A DNA stretch of 64,000 nucleotides from JAATGI01 sp036510675 (GCA_036510675.1 DATCDN010000124.1:1-64000), one strand, 5' to 3'. Shown: positions 33,233 to 42,282, counted from the stretch's first letter. The notes: generated by a model from the sequence alone, not told the origin. Numbers and translations are program-made.

Positions 33233-34276
33233 GTGGATCTGACGGTCGCGACGCTGCTGCTCCAGGATGGGATCGCCAACGGCGCGATCTATGCCTTGCT
33301 GGCGCTTGCGGCGGTGATGGTATTCGCGGTGACGCGAATCATCTTCATACCGCAAGGGGAATTCGTTTCCTTCGCGGCGCTGTCGATGGCGGCGCTGGAG
33401 ATCGGCATCGTGCCGCCGACCGTGTGGCTGGTGGTCGGGCTGGGCCTTGCATGCGCCGCGGTCGATATCGCGGTCGCGGCACGCAAGGGAAACTGGCGGC
33501 CCGTCCCGCGCTCCATCGCGGTCAATCTCCTGTGGCCCGGCATCGCCGCCGGCCTGATCTGCTGGCTGGCCCCGCGCCGACCGGCGGTGATCGTCGACAT
33601 GGCGCTGGTGTTCATCCTGCTGGTGCCGCTGGGGCCGATGATCTACCGCTTGGCGTTCCAGCCGTTTCGCCAAGCCTCCATCCTCGTCCTGCTGATGGTA
33701 TCGGTCGCGGTCCATTATTCGCTGGCTGGTCTCGGTTTCTATTTTTTCGGCGCCGAGGGCTCGCAGATACAGCCCTATATCGACGCGACGTTCGATGTCG
33801 GGTCCGTCCGCGTGTCGGGACAGGATCTGCTGGTCGTGGGCGCGGTGACCGTGCTGTCGATCGCGCTCTATCTCTATTTCGAGTGGACCATTGCCGGCAA
33901 GGCGCTGCGTGCCACGGCGATCAATCGGGTCGGGGCGCGCCTCGTCGGAATCGGCACCGCGCATTCGGGGCGCCTGGTCTTCGGGGTCGCCGCGGCGATC
34001 GGAATCCTGTCGGGTATCCTGGTCGCGCCGATCACCGCGATCTATTACGACACCGGCTTCCTGCTGGGAATCAAGGGCTTCGTCGGCGCGATTTTCGGCG
34101 GCATGCTGAGCTATCCGCTGGCGGCGGCCGGCGCGATTCTGATCGGTATCCTCGACTCTTTCTTTTCCTTCTGGTCGAGCCAATTCAAGGACGCCATCGT
34201 CTTCACCCTCATCATCCCGGTTCTGTTCTGGCGCAGCTTTCGCGCCGCCGGTCAGCACGAACAGGATGACGGATGA
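33233..34276 (+). CDS. Branched-chain-type ABC transporter permease, LivH
   Basis: A 347-residue inner-membrane protein with about eight hydrophobic segments, starting DGIANGAIYALLALAAVMVFAVTR, typical of LivH. The insert after the second segment (residues about 75-110) makes it some 50 residues longer than most LivH proteins. The start is GTG 33233 behind AAGG. Its stop overlaps the next start (ATGACCCG) by four bases. With the fused LivM-LivG and LivF proteins it forms an importer; the surrounding genes point to an aromatic solute rather than an amino acid. Confidence 0.9.
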   Translation: MDLTVATLLLQDGIANGAIYALLALAAVMVFAVTRIIFIPQGEFVSFAALSMAALEIGIVPPTVWLVVGLGLACAAVDIAVAARKGNWRPVPRSIAVNLLWPGIAAGLICWLAPRRPAVIVDMALVFILLVPLGPMIYRLAFQPFRQASILVLLMVSVAVHYSLAGLGFYFFGAEGSQIQPYIDATFDVGSVRVSGQDLLVVGAVTVLSIALYLYFEWTIAGKALRATAINRVGARLVGIGTAHSGRLVFGVAAAIGILSGILVAPITAIYYDTGFLLGIKGFVGAIFGGMLSYPLAAAGAILIGILDSFFSFWSSQFKDAIVFTLIIPVLFWRSFRAAGQHEQDDG

Positions 34277-36054
34277 CCCGCGTCCGCGGCGCTGTGTTGC
34301 TCGCCGTCACGGGGCTGATCGTCGCGCCCTGGATCGTGCCGTCGGCGCAAATGGTTCTCCTAAACTATGTCGGCCTCTACGCGCTGGTCGCGCTGGGCCT
34401 GATCCTGCTGACGGGGATCGGCGGGCTCGTGTCCTTCGGACAGGCGGCGTTCGTCGGCATCGGCGCCTATGTCACCGCCTATCTGACCACCCGCCATGGC
34501 GCGTCGCCGTGGCTGACCTTGCCGGTGTGCCTTGCGGTCGCGGCCGTGATCGCCCTGTTCATCGGGCTAATCACCTTGCGGCTCTCAAGCCATTACCTCG
34601 CGGTGGCGACCATTGCCTGGGGACTCAGTCTCTATCTCGTCTTCGGCAATCTCGATGCGCTGGGCCGCTATTCCGGGATCAGCGACCTGCCCGCTTTGTC
34701 CGTCTTCGGCTATGTGTTCAGCAGCGACGCGCTGTTCTATCTGATCTGGGCGTGCGTGTTCGGCGTCATCTGGCTGTTCGCCAACCTGCTGAACTCGCGA
34801 CCGGGCCGCGCCATCCGCTCGCTGCGAACCGCCGATAATTTGTCCGAATCCTTCGGCATCGACACCGCGCTGTACAAGACGATGATCTTCGTCATCGCCG
34901 CCCTGGTCGCCGCCTTGTCGGGCTGGCTTTATGCCTACGCCGTCCGCTACGTCAATCCGACGCCGTTCTCGATCGACAGCGGCATCGAATATCTGTTCAT
35001 GATCGTGATCGGCGGTTCGGAAGAGGTGTGGGGCGCGGTGGTCGGCGCCGGCCTCGTCGTCTTCTCCAAGGATCTGCTGCAGCGCCTGTTGCCGTCACTG
35101 ACCAGCAACGCCGGCAGTTTCGAGGTGATCGTTTTCGGCATCGTGGTGGTGGTGGTGCTTCAGCGCGCGAGCCTTGGGGTCGTGCCGCTACTGAAGCCCT
35201 TCATCCGGCGCGCCTCGTCCGTGCGCGACCCCGCCAGCACCCGCGCCTTGCCGCGCCGGCCCCGGACGCCCGAGGGACAAGAGGTGCTGGACCTCGCCGG
35301 CGTCACCAAGAATTTCGGCGGCCTCGTCGCCGTCGGCGGCATCTCCTTTTCCGTGCGCGGCGGCGAGATCGTCGGGTTGATCGGACCGAACGGCGCCGGC
35401 AAGAGCACCGTGTTCAACCTGACGACCGGCATCCTCGATCTCAGCGCCGGGCAGATTCAGTTTTGCGGCGCGCGGATCGACGGCCTATCGCCGCGGCGGA
35501 TCGTCAAGAAAGGCATCGCGCGCACGTTTCAGCATGTGCAGATGCGCCCCGGCATGACCGTGATCGAGAACGTGGCGCTCGGCGCGCATCTGCGCGGCCG
35601 CGGCGGCTTTCTCGGCGCGGCGCTGCGTCTCGACAATCGCGAGGAACAGCAATTGCTGGCCGAGGCGAAATATCAGATCGAGCGCGTCGGGCTCGGCGAT
35701 CTCTCCTATTCGCCGGCGGGCAGCCTCGCGATCGGACAGCAGCGCCTCCTCGAAATCGCGCGGGCGCTGTGCGCGGACCCGGTGCTGCTGATGCTCGACG
35801 AGCCGGCGGCCGGATTGCGCTATCGCGAGAAGGAGGCGCTGGCCCAGCTTCTGCGCCAGTTGCGCGGCGAGGGGTTGAGCATGCTGATCGTCGAGCACGA
35901 CATGGATTTCATCATGACCCTGGTCGACCGGCTGATCGTGATGGATTTCGGCACCATGATCGCCGAGGGGCTGCCGCGCGAGATCCAATCCGACCCCGTC
36001 GTGATCGAAGCCTATCTCGGCGGGTTCGACGCAAGCCTGTCCGCCGCCCAATGA
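34273..36054 (+). CDS. Fused LivM permease and LivG ATPase
   Basis: One 593-residue reading frame joins two transporter subunits. Residues 1-310 are a LivM permease (VGLYALVALGLILLTGIGGLVSFGQAAFVGIGAY and seven more hydrophobic segments). After a basic linker near residue 325, residues 340-593 are a LivG ATPase with Walker A GPNGAGKS, the signature LAIGQQRLLEIARA (unusual for LSGGQ), Walker B LLMLDEPAAGL and HDMDFIMTL. No stop or frameshift separates the parts. LivH and LivF genes flank it with four-base overlaps, so the set is co-expressed. Confidence 0.92.
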   Translation: MTRVRGAVLLAVTGLIVAPWIVPSAQMVLLNYVGLYALVALGLILLTGIGGLVSFGQAAFVGIGAYVTAYLTTRHGASPWLTLPVCLAVAAVIALFIGLITLRLSSHYLAVATIAWGLSLYLVFGNLDALGRYSGISDLPALSVFGYVFSSDALFYLIWACVFGVIWLFANLLNSRPGRAIRSLRTADNLSESFGIDTALYKTMIFVIAALVAALSGWLYAYAVRYVNPTPFSIDSGIEYLFMIVIGGSEEVWGAVVGAGLVVFSKDLLQRLLPSLTSNAGSFEVIVFGIVVVVVLQRASLGVVPLLKPFIRRASSVRDPASTRALPRRPRTPEGQEVLDLAGVTKNFGGLVAVGGISFSVRGGEIVGLIGPNGAGKSTVFNLTTGILDLSAGQIQFCGARIDGLSPRRIVKKGIARTFQHVQMRPGMTVIENVALGAHLRGRGGFLGAALRLDNREEQQLLAEAKYQIERVGLGDLSYSPAGSLAIGQQRLLEIARALCADPVLLMLDEPAAGLRYREKEALAQLLRQLRGEGLSMLIVEHDMDFIMTLVDRLIVMDFGTMIAEGLPREIQSDPVVIEAYLGGFDASLSAAQ

Positions 36055-36779
36055 CCACGATCCTGAAGACGGCGAATCTTTCCGCCTTCTACGGAAAAAT
36101 TCAGGCGCTGTTCGACGTCTCGGTCGAGATTCAAGAGGGCAGCATCGTCACCGTCATCGGTCCGAACGGCGCCGGCAAGACCACGCTCCTCAACGCCATC
36201 ATGGGGTTGGCATCGTCGCGCGGCACGATTCACTATGCCGGGCGACCCGTCGCCGGAATCGAGGTCGAGGAACGGGTCGGCCTCGGCCTGTGCCTGGTGC
36301 CGGAGCGCCGTGAGCTGTTCAGCACCATGTCGGTGCGCGACAATCTCATTCTCGGCGGCTATCTCCAGCCGCGATCCGGGAAGAACCGATCCCTCGACGA
36401 TCTCGACGCGGTGTTCGACCGCTTCCCGCGCCTCAAGGAGCGCAGCCATCAGACCGCCGCGACGCTGTCCGGAGGCGAGCGGCAGATGCTGGCGCTGGGC
36501 CGCGCGCTGATGAGCCGCCCAAAGCTGCTGCTGCTCGATGAGCCGAGCATGGGGCTCGCCCCGCTCATCGTGCGCGAGATACTGGATATCGTCGTCAAGC
36601 TGCGCCAGCTCGGCGTCTCGATCTTTCTCGTCGAACAGAATGCGCGCGCCGCGCTTCATATCGCCGATTACGGCTATGTCCTGGAGAATGGCGCGATCAC
36701 CCTCGAAGGCAACGCCAAGGACCTCATTCATAACCGCCGGGTGATCGAGACCTATCTCGGTCTGCGCCAGGCGTCGTGA
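36051..36779 (+). CDS. Branched-chain-type ABC transporter ATPase, LivF
   Basis: The 242-residue ATPase has Walker A GPNGAGKTT, the signature TLSGGERQMLALGRALM and Walker B LLLLDEPSMGLAP, followed by VEQNARAALHIADYGYVLENG, all typical of LivF. It starts in the ATGA overlap with the LivM-LivG gene and ends four bases before the end of the convergent IclR gene. It would pair with the fused LivG domain to power import. Confidence 0.93.
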   Translation: MTTILKTANLSAFYGKIQALFDVSVEIQEGSIVTVIGPNGAGKTTLLNAIMGLASSRGTIHYAGRPVAGIEVEERVGLGLCLVPERRELFSTMSVRDNLILGGYLQPRSGKNRSLDDLDAVFDRFPRLKERSHQTAATLSGGERQMLALGRALMSRPKLLLLDEPSMGLAPLIVREILDIVVKLRQLGVSIFLVEQNARAALHIADYGYVLENGAITLEGNAKDLIHNRRVIETYLGLRQAS

Positions 36780-36783
36780 CGCC

Positions 36784-37638
36784 TCAGTTTCCCTTGCTGT
36801 CGTCGCGATAGCCCAATCGCTCGGATAGGCCGCGCCCGGCCGCGACCAGGGCGTGCGCCTGGGGCGCGTCGAGCGACAGGTCAATGACGCGCGTCGGCCC
36901 GATCAGGGCAATAGTCATGACGATCCGCCCATCATGGTCGAACACGGGAACCGCGATCGCGTCGAAGCCCGTGAGGAAATCGCTGCGGACGCGCGCGATG
37001 CGCTTGCGCCGCACATCGGCGACGATCTTGTCGAAGGCCTCTCGGTCGATGGGGCGCCCCATCGATGTCGGATGCCGTTGCGAGGCGAATTCGGCGCTGA
37101 CCGCGGGATCGATAATGTCGGCCGGCATGAAGGCGGCGAAGACCCGCCCGGAGGCGGAGTTGACCACCGAGATTACGGTGCCGATCCGCGTCGTCGCGAT
37201 GATCGGCTGAATCGGCTGAATCCGCCGCACCACCGTCGGGCCGTGGCTGCCCCAGGTCATGACCGTCACCGCGAGGCCGGTCTCGTCGGACAGTTTCTGG
37301 ATCACCTCGTCGGCGACGCGAAACTCATCGAGCCGGCTCAGCGCCGCCAGACCCAGCCTGATCGCGCCCTTACTCAAATCGTAACGGCCGTCGCCCGCAT
37401 TCTGTTCAACGAGGTTGGACCGGCACAGGCTGACGAGGTAGCGATGCACCTTGCTGGGGGCGAGGCCCGTCGCCTCCGCCAACTGGCGCAGCGCCATCGG
37501 TCCTTGCGAATTGGCGAGCGCGTAGGCGACGCGCAAGCCGATCTCGACCCCCTGCACGCCCTGTTGCGCGGCTTTCGTCTTTTTCTCCACGCGGCCCCCT
37601 TTCCGGGGCGAAGAACCTCGAACGCGGTCCTTCGACAT
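36784..37638 (-). CDS. IclR family transcriptional regulator (first)
   Basis: From ATG 37638 the protein has 284 residues: a winged helix-turn-helix at about 30-90 (LRQLAEATGLAPSKVHRYLVSL) and the IclR effector domain (FASQRHPTSMGRPIDREAF, FLTGFDAIAVPVFDHDGRIV). A GTG at 37590, preceded by AAGGGGGCC, would remove 16 basic residues and is a fair alternative. The inverted repeat ATTCGTA/TACGAAT at 37637-37666 overlaps the upstream start codon, which suggests autoregulation. It faces the transporter operon. Confidence 0.88.
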   Translation of the reverse strand: MSKDRVRGSSPRKGGRVEKKTKAAQQGVQGVEIGLRVAYALANSQGPMALRQLAEATGLAPSKVHRYLVSLCRSNLVEQNAGDGRYDLSKGAIRLGLAALSRLDEFRVADEVIQKLSDETGLAVTVMTWGSHGPTVVRRIQPIQPIIATTRIGTVISVVNSASGRVFAAFMPADIIDPAVSAEFASQRHPTSMGRPIDREAFDKIVADVRRKRIARVRSDFLTGFDAIAVPVFDHDGRIVMTIALIGPTRVIDLSLDAPQAHALVAAGRGLSERLGYRDDSKGN

Positions 37639-37666
37639 TCGTACCCGGCATTCTTCCGATACGAAT
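37637..37666. promoter_or_regulatory. Inverted repeat at the first IclR gene start
   Basis: ATTCGTA (37637-37643) and TACGAAT (37660-37666) are perfect inverted halves 16 bases apart, directly at the upstream ATG. The right half lies within CCGATACGA, a nine-base string that also occurs at 39752-39760 between the hydrolase and second IclR genes. Confidence 0.35.
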
Positions 37667-37730
37667 TTGCCTGTGCAACGCCTGGTTGGCTAGCAATGTT
37701 ACGGGAAGCGGCGCGGCGCGATCGCCGCTT

Positions 37731-38921
37731 TTATCCGACCGAGGCCTCGGCGACATCGACCGCCTGGTCGAGGTCCGCCAGCCGCGGATAGACCTCGCGG
37801 GCGAACAGCGTCAGGTTGTCGATCGTGTCGGCATGACCCAGCGATCCCGCCTGGGCCATGATGATGAGATTGCCGAAGCCGCCGACCGCGCGGTGGAACG
37901 ATTTGATCTGGTTGAAGACCTGATCCGGCGTCCCGACGAAGAGGGTGCCGGCGGCGATCAGCTCTTCGTCGGTCGGGTTGGCGGGCAGCGGGCGCCCGTC
38001 CAGCATCCTGAACCCTTGCGGCGGCTCGCCGGCGCGGAGCGAAGCCGCGGTCACCTCGATCGGTCGATAGCCCGGTGGATTGGCGATTCCGGGCGATGTG
38101 CGGCGCAGGGTTGGCAGATAGGTCTTCATCAGGCTGGCCCGCCGATCGACCTCCGCCTTGTCGCGCCCGACACAGACGAGGCCGCAGAAGGCGAGCCGGT
38201 CCGGCGCGGCGGGGCGCTTATGGGCAGCCTGATAGGCCTCACGATAGGCCTTGAACATCTTCTTGGCGCCGCCGCCATCGAGGAACGCGGCGCAGACATA
38301 GCCATATCGCGCAATGCGCTGGCCGCTCGATTCACTCTGGCCCGGCATCCAGACCGGCGGATGAGGCTGCTGATAGCAGCGCGGCCACACATTGATCGCG
38401 CGATAATTGAAATATTCGCCCTCCCAACTGAATGGTCCGTCGAGATGGGTCAGGGCCTTGAGAATGAGGTCATGCGCTTCGGTGAAGCGGTCGCCCATGC
38501 GGACCGGATTCTGGTTCGAGCTGAACACCTCATAGGGAACGCCGCGCACGAAGCCAAGCTCGAACCGGCCGCGCGACAACAGATCGACCAGCGCGATTTC
38601 CTCGGCGATGCGGAACGGATCGGGCCGGTTCGCGATCGGAATGCCCAGCGCGAGCAGCCGCGCGCGCTTCGTCTGTCGCGCCAGCACGGCGAGTTGCAGC
38701 ATGCAGGACGGCGAAATCGACGACATGGTCGTATGATGCTCGTTGACCATGATGTTGAGGCCCAGCTCGTCGGCCGCGACCCATTCGTCGAGATAGCGAT
38801 TGAGCAGCGCGCTCGCATCCTCGGGATCGCATAGCCGGCTCGGCGGAACGATGCGGATGGGACCGTCGGTCTTGTGCCAGCCGGGTTCATAGGATTGTTC
38901 GGTGAAATGCCAAACTTTCAT
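37731..38921 (-). CDS. Luciferase-like (LLM class) flavin-dependent monooxygenase
   Basis: A 396-residue TIM-barrel flavoprotein of the bacterial luciferase family: NIMVNEHHTTMSSISPSCML, RGRFELGFVRGVPYEVF, YQQPHPPVWMPGQSESS and VGTPDQVFNQIKSFH. Such enzymes use FMNH2 or F420-type cofactors from a partner reductase to oxidise varied substrates. ATG 38921 (MKVWHFTEQ) follows AGGTCGAG; upstream starts overlap the neighbouring hydrolase gene. It is 37 bp downstream of the alpha/beta hydrolase gene on the same strand, so the two are probably one operon. Confidence 0.88.
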   Translation of the reverse strand: MKVWHFTEQSYEPGWHKTDGPIRIVPPSRLCDPEDASALLNRYLDEWVAADELGLNIMVNEHHTTMSSISPSCMLQLAVLARQTKRARLLALGIPIANRPDPFRIAEEIALVDLLSRGRFELGFVRGVPYEVFSSNQNPVRMGDRFTEAHDLILKALTHLDGPFSWEGEYFNYRAINVWPRCYQQPHPPVWMPGQSESSGQRIARYGYVCAAFLDGGGAKKMFKAYREAYQAAHKRPAAPDRLAFCGLVCVGRDKAEVDRRASLMKTYLPTLRRTSPGIANPPGYRPIEVTAASLRAGEPPQGFRMLDGRPLPANPTDEELIAAGTLFVGTPDQVFNQIKSFHRAVGGFGNLIIMAQAGSLGHADTIDNLTLFAREVYPRLADLDQAVDVAEASVG

Positions 38922-38958
38922 GGCTCGACCTGTCGGCTGAAATTTCCGTTCGCGCCCG

Positions 38959-39744
38959 TTACGCGCCGGCAAATGCAAGAATGCGGTCCGCGACCTCGTC
39001 CGGCTTCTCGTCCTGGACCAGATGGCCGCCATCGCGCACGATCTCGAACCGCGCATCCGGAATGGCAGCCGCATAGGCGCGACCATAATCAGTGTTCGCG
39101 ACACGATCCTCCGCGCCCCACAACACCAGCGTCGGTATCGCGATTCGGTCCAGCCAGGGACGCAAGGTCGGATTGTGCAACAGCGGCGCCCATCCGAACA
39201 GGGTCAGCGCCTCGCGATTGCGCACGAACCGGTTCACCTCATGCGCGGAAAGCTTGCTGAAGTCGCGCTCGTCGGGCCGCCCGTCGCGGAAATAGAGTTT
39301 GCGCACATCCTGATAGGTGTCGCGGAACACATCGGCGATTTCCACATCGGCGGGCGCGCCGAACTTGGCACCCAGCGCGCCGATCAGCACCAGCTTGCGC
39401 ATGCGCGACAGGTTCTTGATCGCGGTCTCGGCGGCCAGCCAGCCGCCGAAACAGGCGCCGACGACGATCGCGTCGGTCAGCGCCAACTCCTCCATCAGGT
39501 CGAGATAGTGATAGGCAAGGTCGTCGACCGTGCGGAACCAGCGAGGCAGCTCCGAATTCCCGAATCCCGGATGCGATGGCGCGATCACCTGATACCGCGT
39601 CGCCAGCCGCTCGATCAGCGGGAACGACGATTCGACTCCGATCGCCGAATGGAGAAAAAGCAGCGGCGCACCGGACCCGAAGGTCAGGATTTCGACCGAT
39701 CTGCCGCGGATTTTCCGATCGGGGCCTGGTAGCGAGACGATCAT
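38959..39744 (-). CDS. Alpha/beta hydrolase with Cys in the nucleophile elbow
   Basis: The 261-residue protein has the alpha/beta hydrolase core: oxyanion region LLFLHSAIGVESSF, the elbow GACFGG, an acidic residue in WGAEDRVAN and a catalytic His in DGGHLVQDEKP. Cys replaces the usual Ser as nucleophile, as in dienelactone hydrolases, although the rest resembles C-C and ester hydrolases. It is the first gene of a pair with the luciferase-like monooxygenase and is divergent from the second IclR gene. Confidence 0.83.
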   Translation of the reverse strand: MIVSLPGPDRKIRGRSVEILTFGSGAPLLFLHSAIGVESSFPLIERLATRYQVIAPSHPGFGNSELPRWFRTVDDLAYHYLDLMEELALTDAIVVGACFGGWLAAETAIKNLSRMRKLVLIGALGAKFGAPADVEIADVFRDTYQDVRKLYFRDGRPDERDFSKLSAHEVNRFVRNREALTLFGWAPLLHNPTLRPWLDRIAIPTLVLWGAEDRVANTDYGRAYAAAIPDARFEIVRDGGHLVQDEKPDEVADRILAFAGA

Positions 39745-39933
39745 CTATTGACCGATACGATAGGGGTTCACTAAATCGGCGATATACTTGCCGACGCCGG
39801 CAATGGGACACAAGGACAGGAGACGACAATTCACATCCATGAACGCGCCCCGACGGCCCGGACCCGATCGCCTCGTCGCGACGGGCGCGCGGCGGCGGTC
39901 GCCGGCGGCGTCGGGCCAAAGCCGACCTTCCTG

Positions 39934-40671
39934 GTGAAATCGGCGACGCGCACCCTGCGCATTTTCGAATATCTGCAGACGGCGCATGCGCCGGCGCGCG
40001 CGATCGATATCGGAACCGCGCTTGGCCTGCCGAAATCCAGCGCCAATGTCCTGCTGAAGACCCTGGTCGAGACCGGCTATCTCATCTTCAATGAGAAGAC
40101 GCGAACCTATTTGCCGTCGTTTCGCCTCGTGCGGCTGTCCGACACGGTTTCCGAGACGCATTTCCGCGAGCGCCGCATCCTCAATCTTATCCATGAGCTG
40201 CAGGCGCGAACCGGCGAATGCGTCGCGCTGACGGTGCAGAACGATCTGCACATGCAATGTGTCGCGATGCTGGCGGAGCCCGGGCTGAAGATGGCTTTCG
40301 ACGAGGGCCTGAAGACGCCGGTGGTCAGCTCGGCGGCGGGCGGCGCGCTGATGGCGACGCTGCCGGATCACGAATTGATCGAGCTGGCACGCCGGACGTT
40401 CAGGCGCCAACCGGCCAGCGGCCGCCGGCTGGCATGCGAGGACGTGCTGGACGCGGTCAGGTCATTTCGGAAGAAGGGCTATTCCGTCGGGATCGAGGCC
40501 AACCTGCTGAATTCCCGGACGGTCGCCATGGCGCTGCCATTTTATCGCGGCGATGTCCCGCTGATCCTCGGTGTCGGCGGCCCCAAGGGCGGCGTCTTCG
40601 GCCATGAAGACGAGGTCGCCGCCTTGATGCGCCGGCTGGCCGAGGAACATCTGCGCGTCGGAGGGCCGTGA
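39934..40671 (+). CDS. IclR family transcriptional regulator (second)
   Basis: A 245-residue regulator with the winged helix-turn-helix at about residues 3-60 (TRTLRIFEYL, then IDIGTALGLPKSSANVLLKTLVETGYL) and an IclR effector domain (FRERRILNLIHELQARTGECVALTV, GIEANLLNSRTVAMALPF). The start is GTG 39934. A 32-codon open frame from ATG 39839 in another frame ends TGGTGA across this GTG, so the gene may be translationally coupled to a leader peptide. It is divergent from the hydrolase-monooxygenase pair and likely controls it. Confidence 0.85.
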   Translation: MKSATRTLRIFEYLQTAHAPARAIDIGTALGLPKSSANVLLKTLVETGYLIFNEKTRTYLPSFRLVRLSDTVSETHFRERRILNLIHELQARTGECVALTVQNDLHMQCVAMLAEPGLKMAFDEGLKTPVVSSAAGGALMATLPDHELIELARRTFRRQPASGRRLACEDVLDAVRSFRKKGYSVGIEANLLNSRTVAMALPFYRGDVPLILGVGGPKGGVFGHEDEVAALMRRLAEEHLRVGGP

Positions 40672-40693
40672 CTCACGGCGTGAGGTTCGGCGA

Positions 40694-41149
40694 TCAGTCG
40701 GCGAGCAGCCGCTCACCCTTGCCCAGCATGATGCTGCGGCCCGTGGCGATGCCGAGCTCCAGGCTTTCGCCGATGCGGTGCGCGCGATCGATGAACAGCG
40801 CCGCAGCCGCCGGCGGACAGAGGTCGCGCGCCGCTTCCTCGAACAGCATCAGCCAGCGATCGAAATGGCGCCCGCCGATCGGCAGCGGTAGATGCAGCGG
40901 CATCGGCTGGCCGTGATAGCGGCCGGTCATCAGAATGACCGATGACCAGAAGGCGCACATGCGCTGGAGGTGCGGTTCCCAATCGGTGATGCGCGCGGTG
41001 AAGATCGGACCGATCACCGGGTCTTGCGGGACCCGGGCATAAAAGCCCCGGACCAGATGCTCGATCATCGCCTCGTCGATGCCGGTGGCGGCTTGGATTT
41101 GCGCCGTGATGGCGGCGCGGCGCTCGGCGGCGGTTTCAGTCGCGGACAT
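40694..41149 (-). CDS. Group III truncated haemoglobin
   Basis: A 151-residue globin: MIEHLVRGFYARVPQDPVIGPIF, FWSSVILMTGRYHGQPMPLHLPLPI and HFDRWLMLFEEAARDLCPPAAAALFIDRAHRI match class III truncated haemoglobins, with the proximal His in the HFDRW region. Such proteins bind oxygen or nitric oxide in the cytoplasm. The ATG at 41149 begins at the globin; the frame upstream to 41266 has no support. It sits between the second IclR gene and the Pht5-like gene, possibly supporting oxygen-dependent catabolism. Confidence 0.87.
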   Translation of the reverse strand: MSATETAAERRAAITAQIQAATGIDEAMIEHLVRGFYARVPQDPVIGPIFTARITDWEPHLQRMCAFWSSVILMTGRYHGQPMPLHLPLPIGGRHFDRWLMLFEEAARDLCPPAAAALFIDRAHRIGESLELGIATGRSIMLGKGERLLAD

Positions 41150-41278
41150 CGAACCTGCCTCGGTCAAATCGGCGCCGGCACAAAGCAACTCCCGCTTTCC
41201 CGCGCGCCCCAGTAAACTGGGTCTCCCGCGCCAAAACCAAAGCGTGGCAAAGAGCCGCATCGCCAAGGATCATCCCGC

Positions 41279-42271
41279 ATGAGCCGCATCAAACTCACCC
41301 TCGCCTGCTGGAACTATGACCGCACCCGCGCGCTCCAGGACGGCACCGTGGCGCCCGAGGGCATCGATCTGACTTATCTCTGCCTGCCGGTCGAGGAAAC
41401 CTTCTTCCGCATGCTGCGATATCGCGAATTCGATGTCGCCGAAATGTCGCTGTCCTCCTACACCGTCTCGCTGGCGGCCGAACATCCCGCCTTCATCGCG
41501 ATTCCGGCCTTCGTATCGCGCTTCTTCCGCCACGGCAGCATCTTCGTCTCGGCGAAAAGCGGCATCGCCAAACCCGCCGACCTGATCGGCAAGCGCATCG
41601 GCGTGCCGGAATATCAGATGACGGCCCCGGTGTGGATACGCGGCATTCTCCAGGATGAATATGGCGTGGCGCCGGACAGTGTCGATTATTTTTCGGGCGG
41701 CGAGGAAGAAGCCGGCCGCGACGAGAAGATCGCGTTGAGCCTGCCGTCGCGGTTCCGCCTGCGGCCGATCGGGCCCGACCAGGTTCTATCGCGCATGCTG
41801 GCCGAGGGCGAGATCGACGCGCTGCATACCGCCCGCGCGCCCTCGACCTTTTTCTCGCAGCCGGATGCGGTGCAGCGCCTGTTCCCGGATTATGCCGCGG
41901 TCGAGCGCGACTATTTCCGCAAGACCCGGATTTTCCCGATCATGCATACGGTGGTGATCCGGCGCGATGTCTATGAGGCCAACCCGTGGGTGGCGCGGTC
42001 GCTGTACAAGGCCTTCGTCGAGGCGCGGCGGCTGGCCTATGACGATCTGACCAGCACGGCCGCGCTGAAAACCATGCTGCCGTGGCAAGTGGCGGCCGCC
42101 GAGGAGACGAGCCAATTGATGGGCCCGGATTGGTGGCCCTATGGCTTCGCGCCTAACCGCGCGGTGCTCGATACCTTCCTGCGCTATCACCATGAGCAGG
42201 GTCTGTCGCCTCGCCGCCGCCAGCCCGAGGAATTGTTCGCCCCCGAGACGCTGGAGAGCTTCAAGATTTAG
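41279..42271 (+). CDS. 4,5-dihydroxyphthalate decarboxylase-like (Pht5) / binding-protein-fold protein
   Basis: A 330-residue cytoplasmic protein with a type II periplasmic-binding fold and no signal peptide: LACWNYDRTRALQDGTVAPEGIDLTYL, then FDVAEMSLSSY, and KPADLIGKRIGVPEYQMTAPVWIRG. This family is annotated as 4,5-dihydroxyphthalate decarboxylase (Pht5), a step in phthalate degradation, but members also occur as NMT1-type binding proteins and few have been tested. The ATG is at 41279. It is divergent from the globin gene and closes the catabolic island. Confidence 0.8.
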   Translation: MSRIKLTLACWNYDRTRALQDGTVAPEGIDLTYLCLPVEETFFRMLRYREFDVAEMSLSSYTVSLAAEHPAFIAIPAFVSRFFRHGSIFVSAKSGIAKPADLIGKRIGVPEYQMTAPVWIRGILQDEYGVAPDSVDYFSGGEEEAGRDEKIALSLPSRFRLRPIGPDQVLSRMLAEGEIDALHTARAPSTFFSQPDAVQRLFPDYAAVERDYFRKTRIFPIMHTVVIRRDVYEANPWVARSLYKAFVEARRLAYDDLTSTAALKTMLPWQVAAAEETSQLMGPDWWPYGFAPNRAVLDTFLRYHHEQGLSPRRRQPEELFAPETLESFKI

Positions 42272-42282
42272 CGCGCGGAGAC

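Noticed and set aside
32078..34258. Long open frame of 726 codons on the minus strand
   Set aside because: It lies antisense to the amidohydrolase and LivH genes, is rich in Arg, Asp, His and Gln typical of GC-rich shadow frames, and has no recognisable domain.
39839..39937. Frameshifted N-terminus of the second IclR protein
   Set aside because: The 32-codon frame from 39839 does not encode a recognisable IclR segment, and GTG 39934 already starts just before the DNA-binding domain; kept only as a possible leader.
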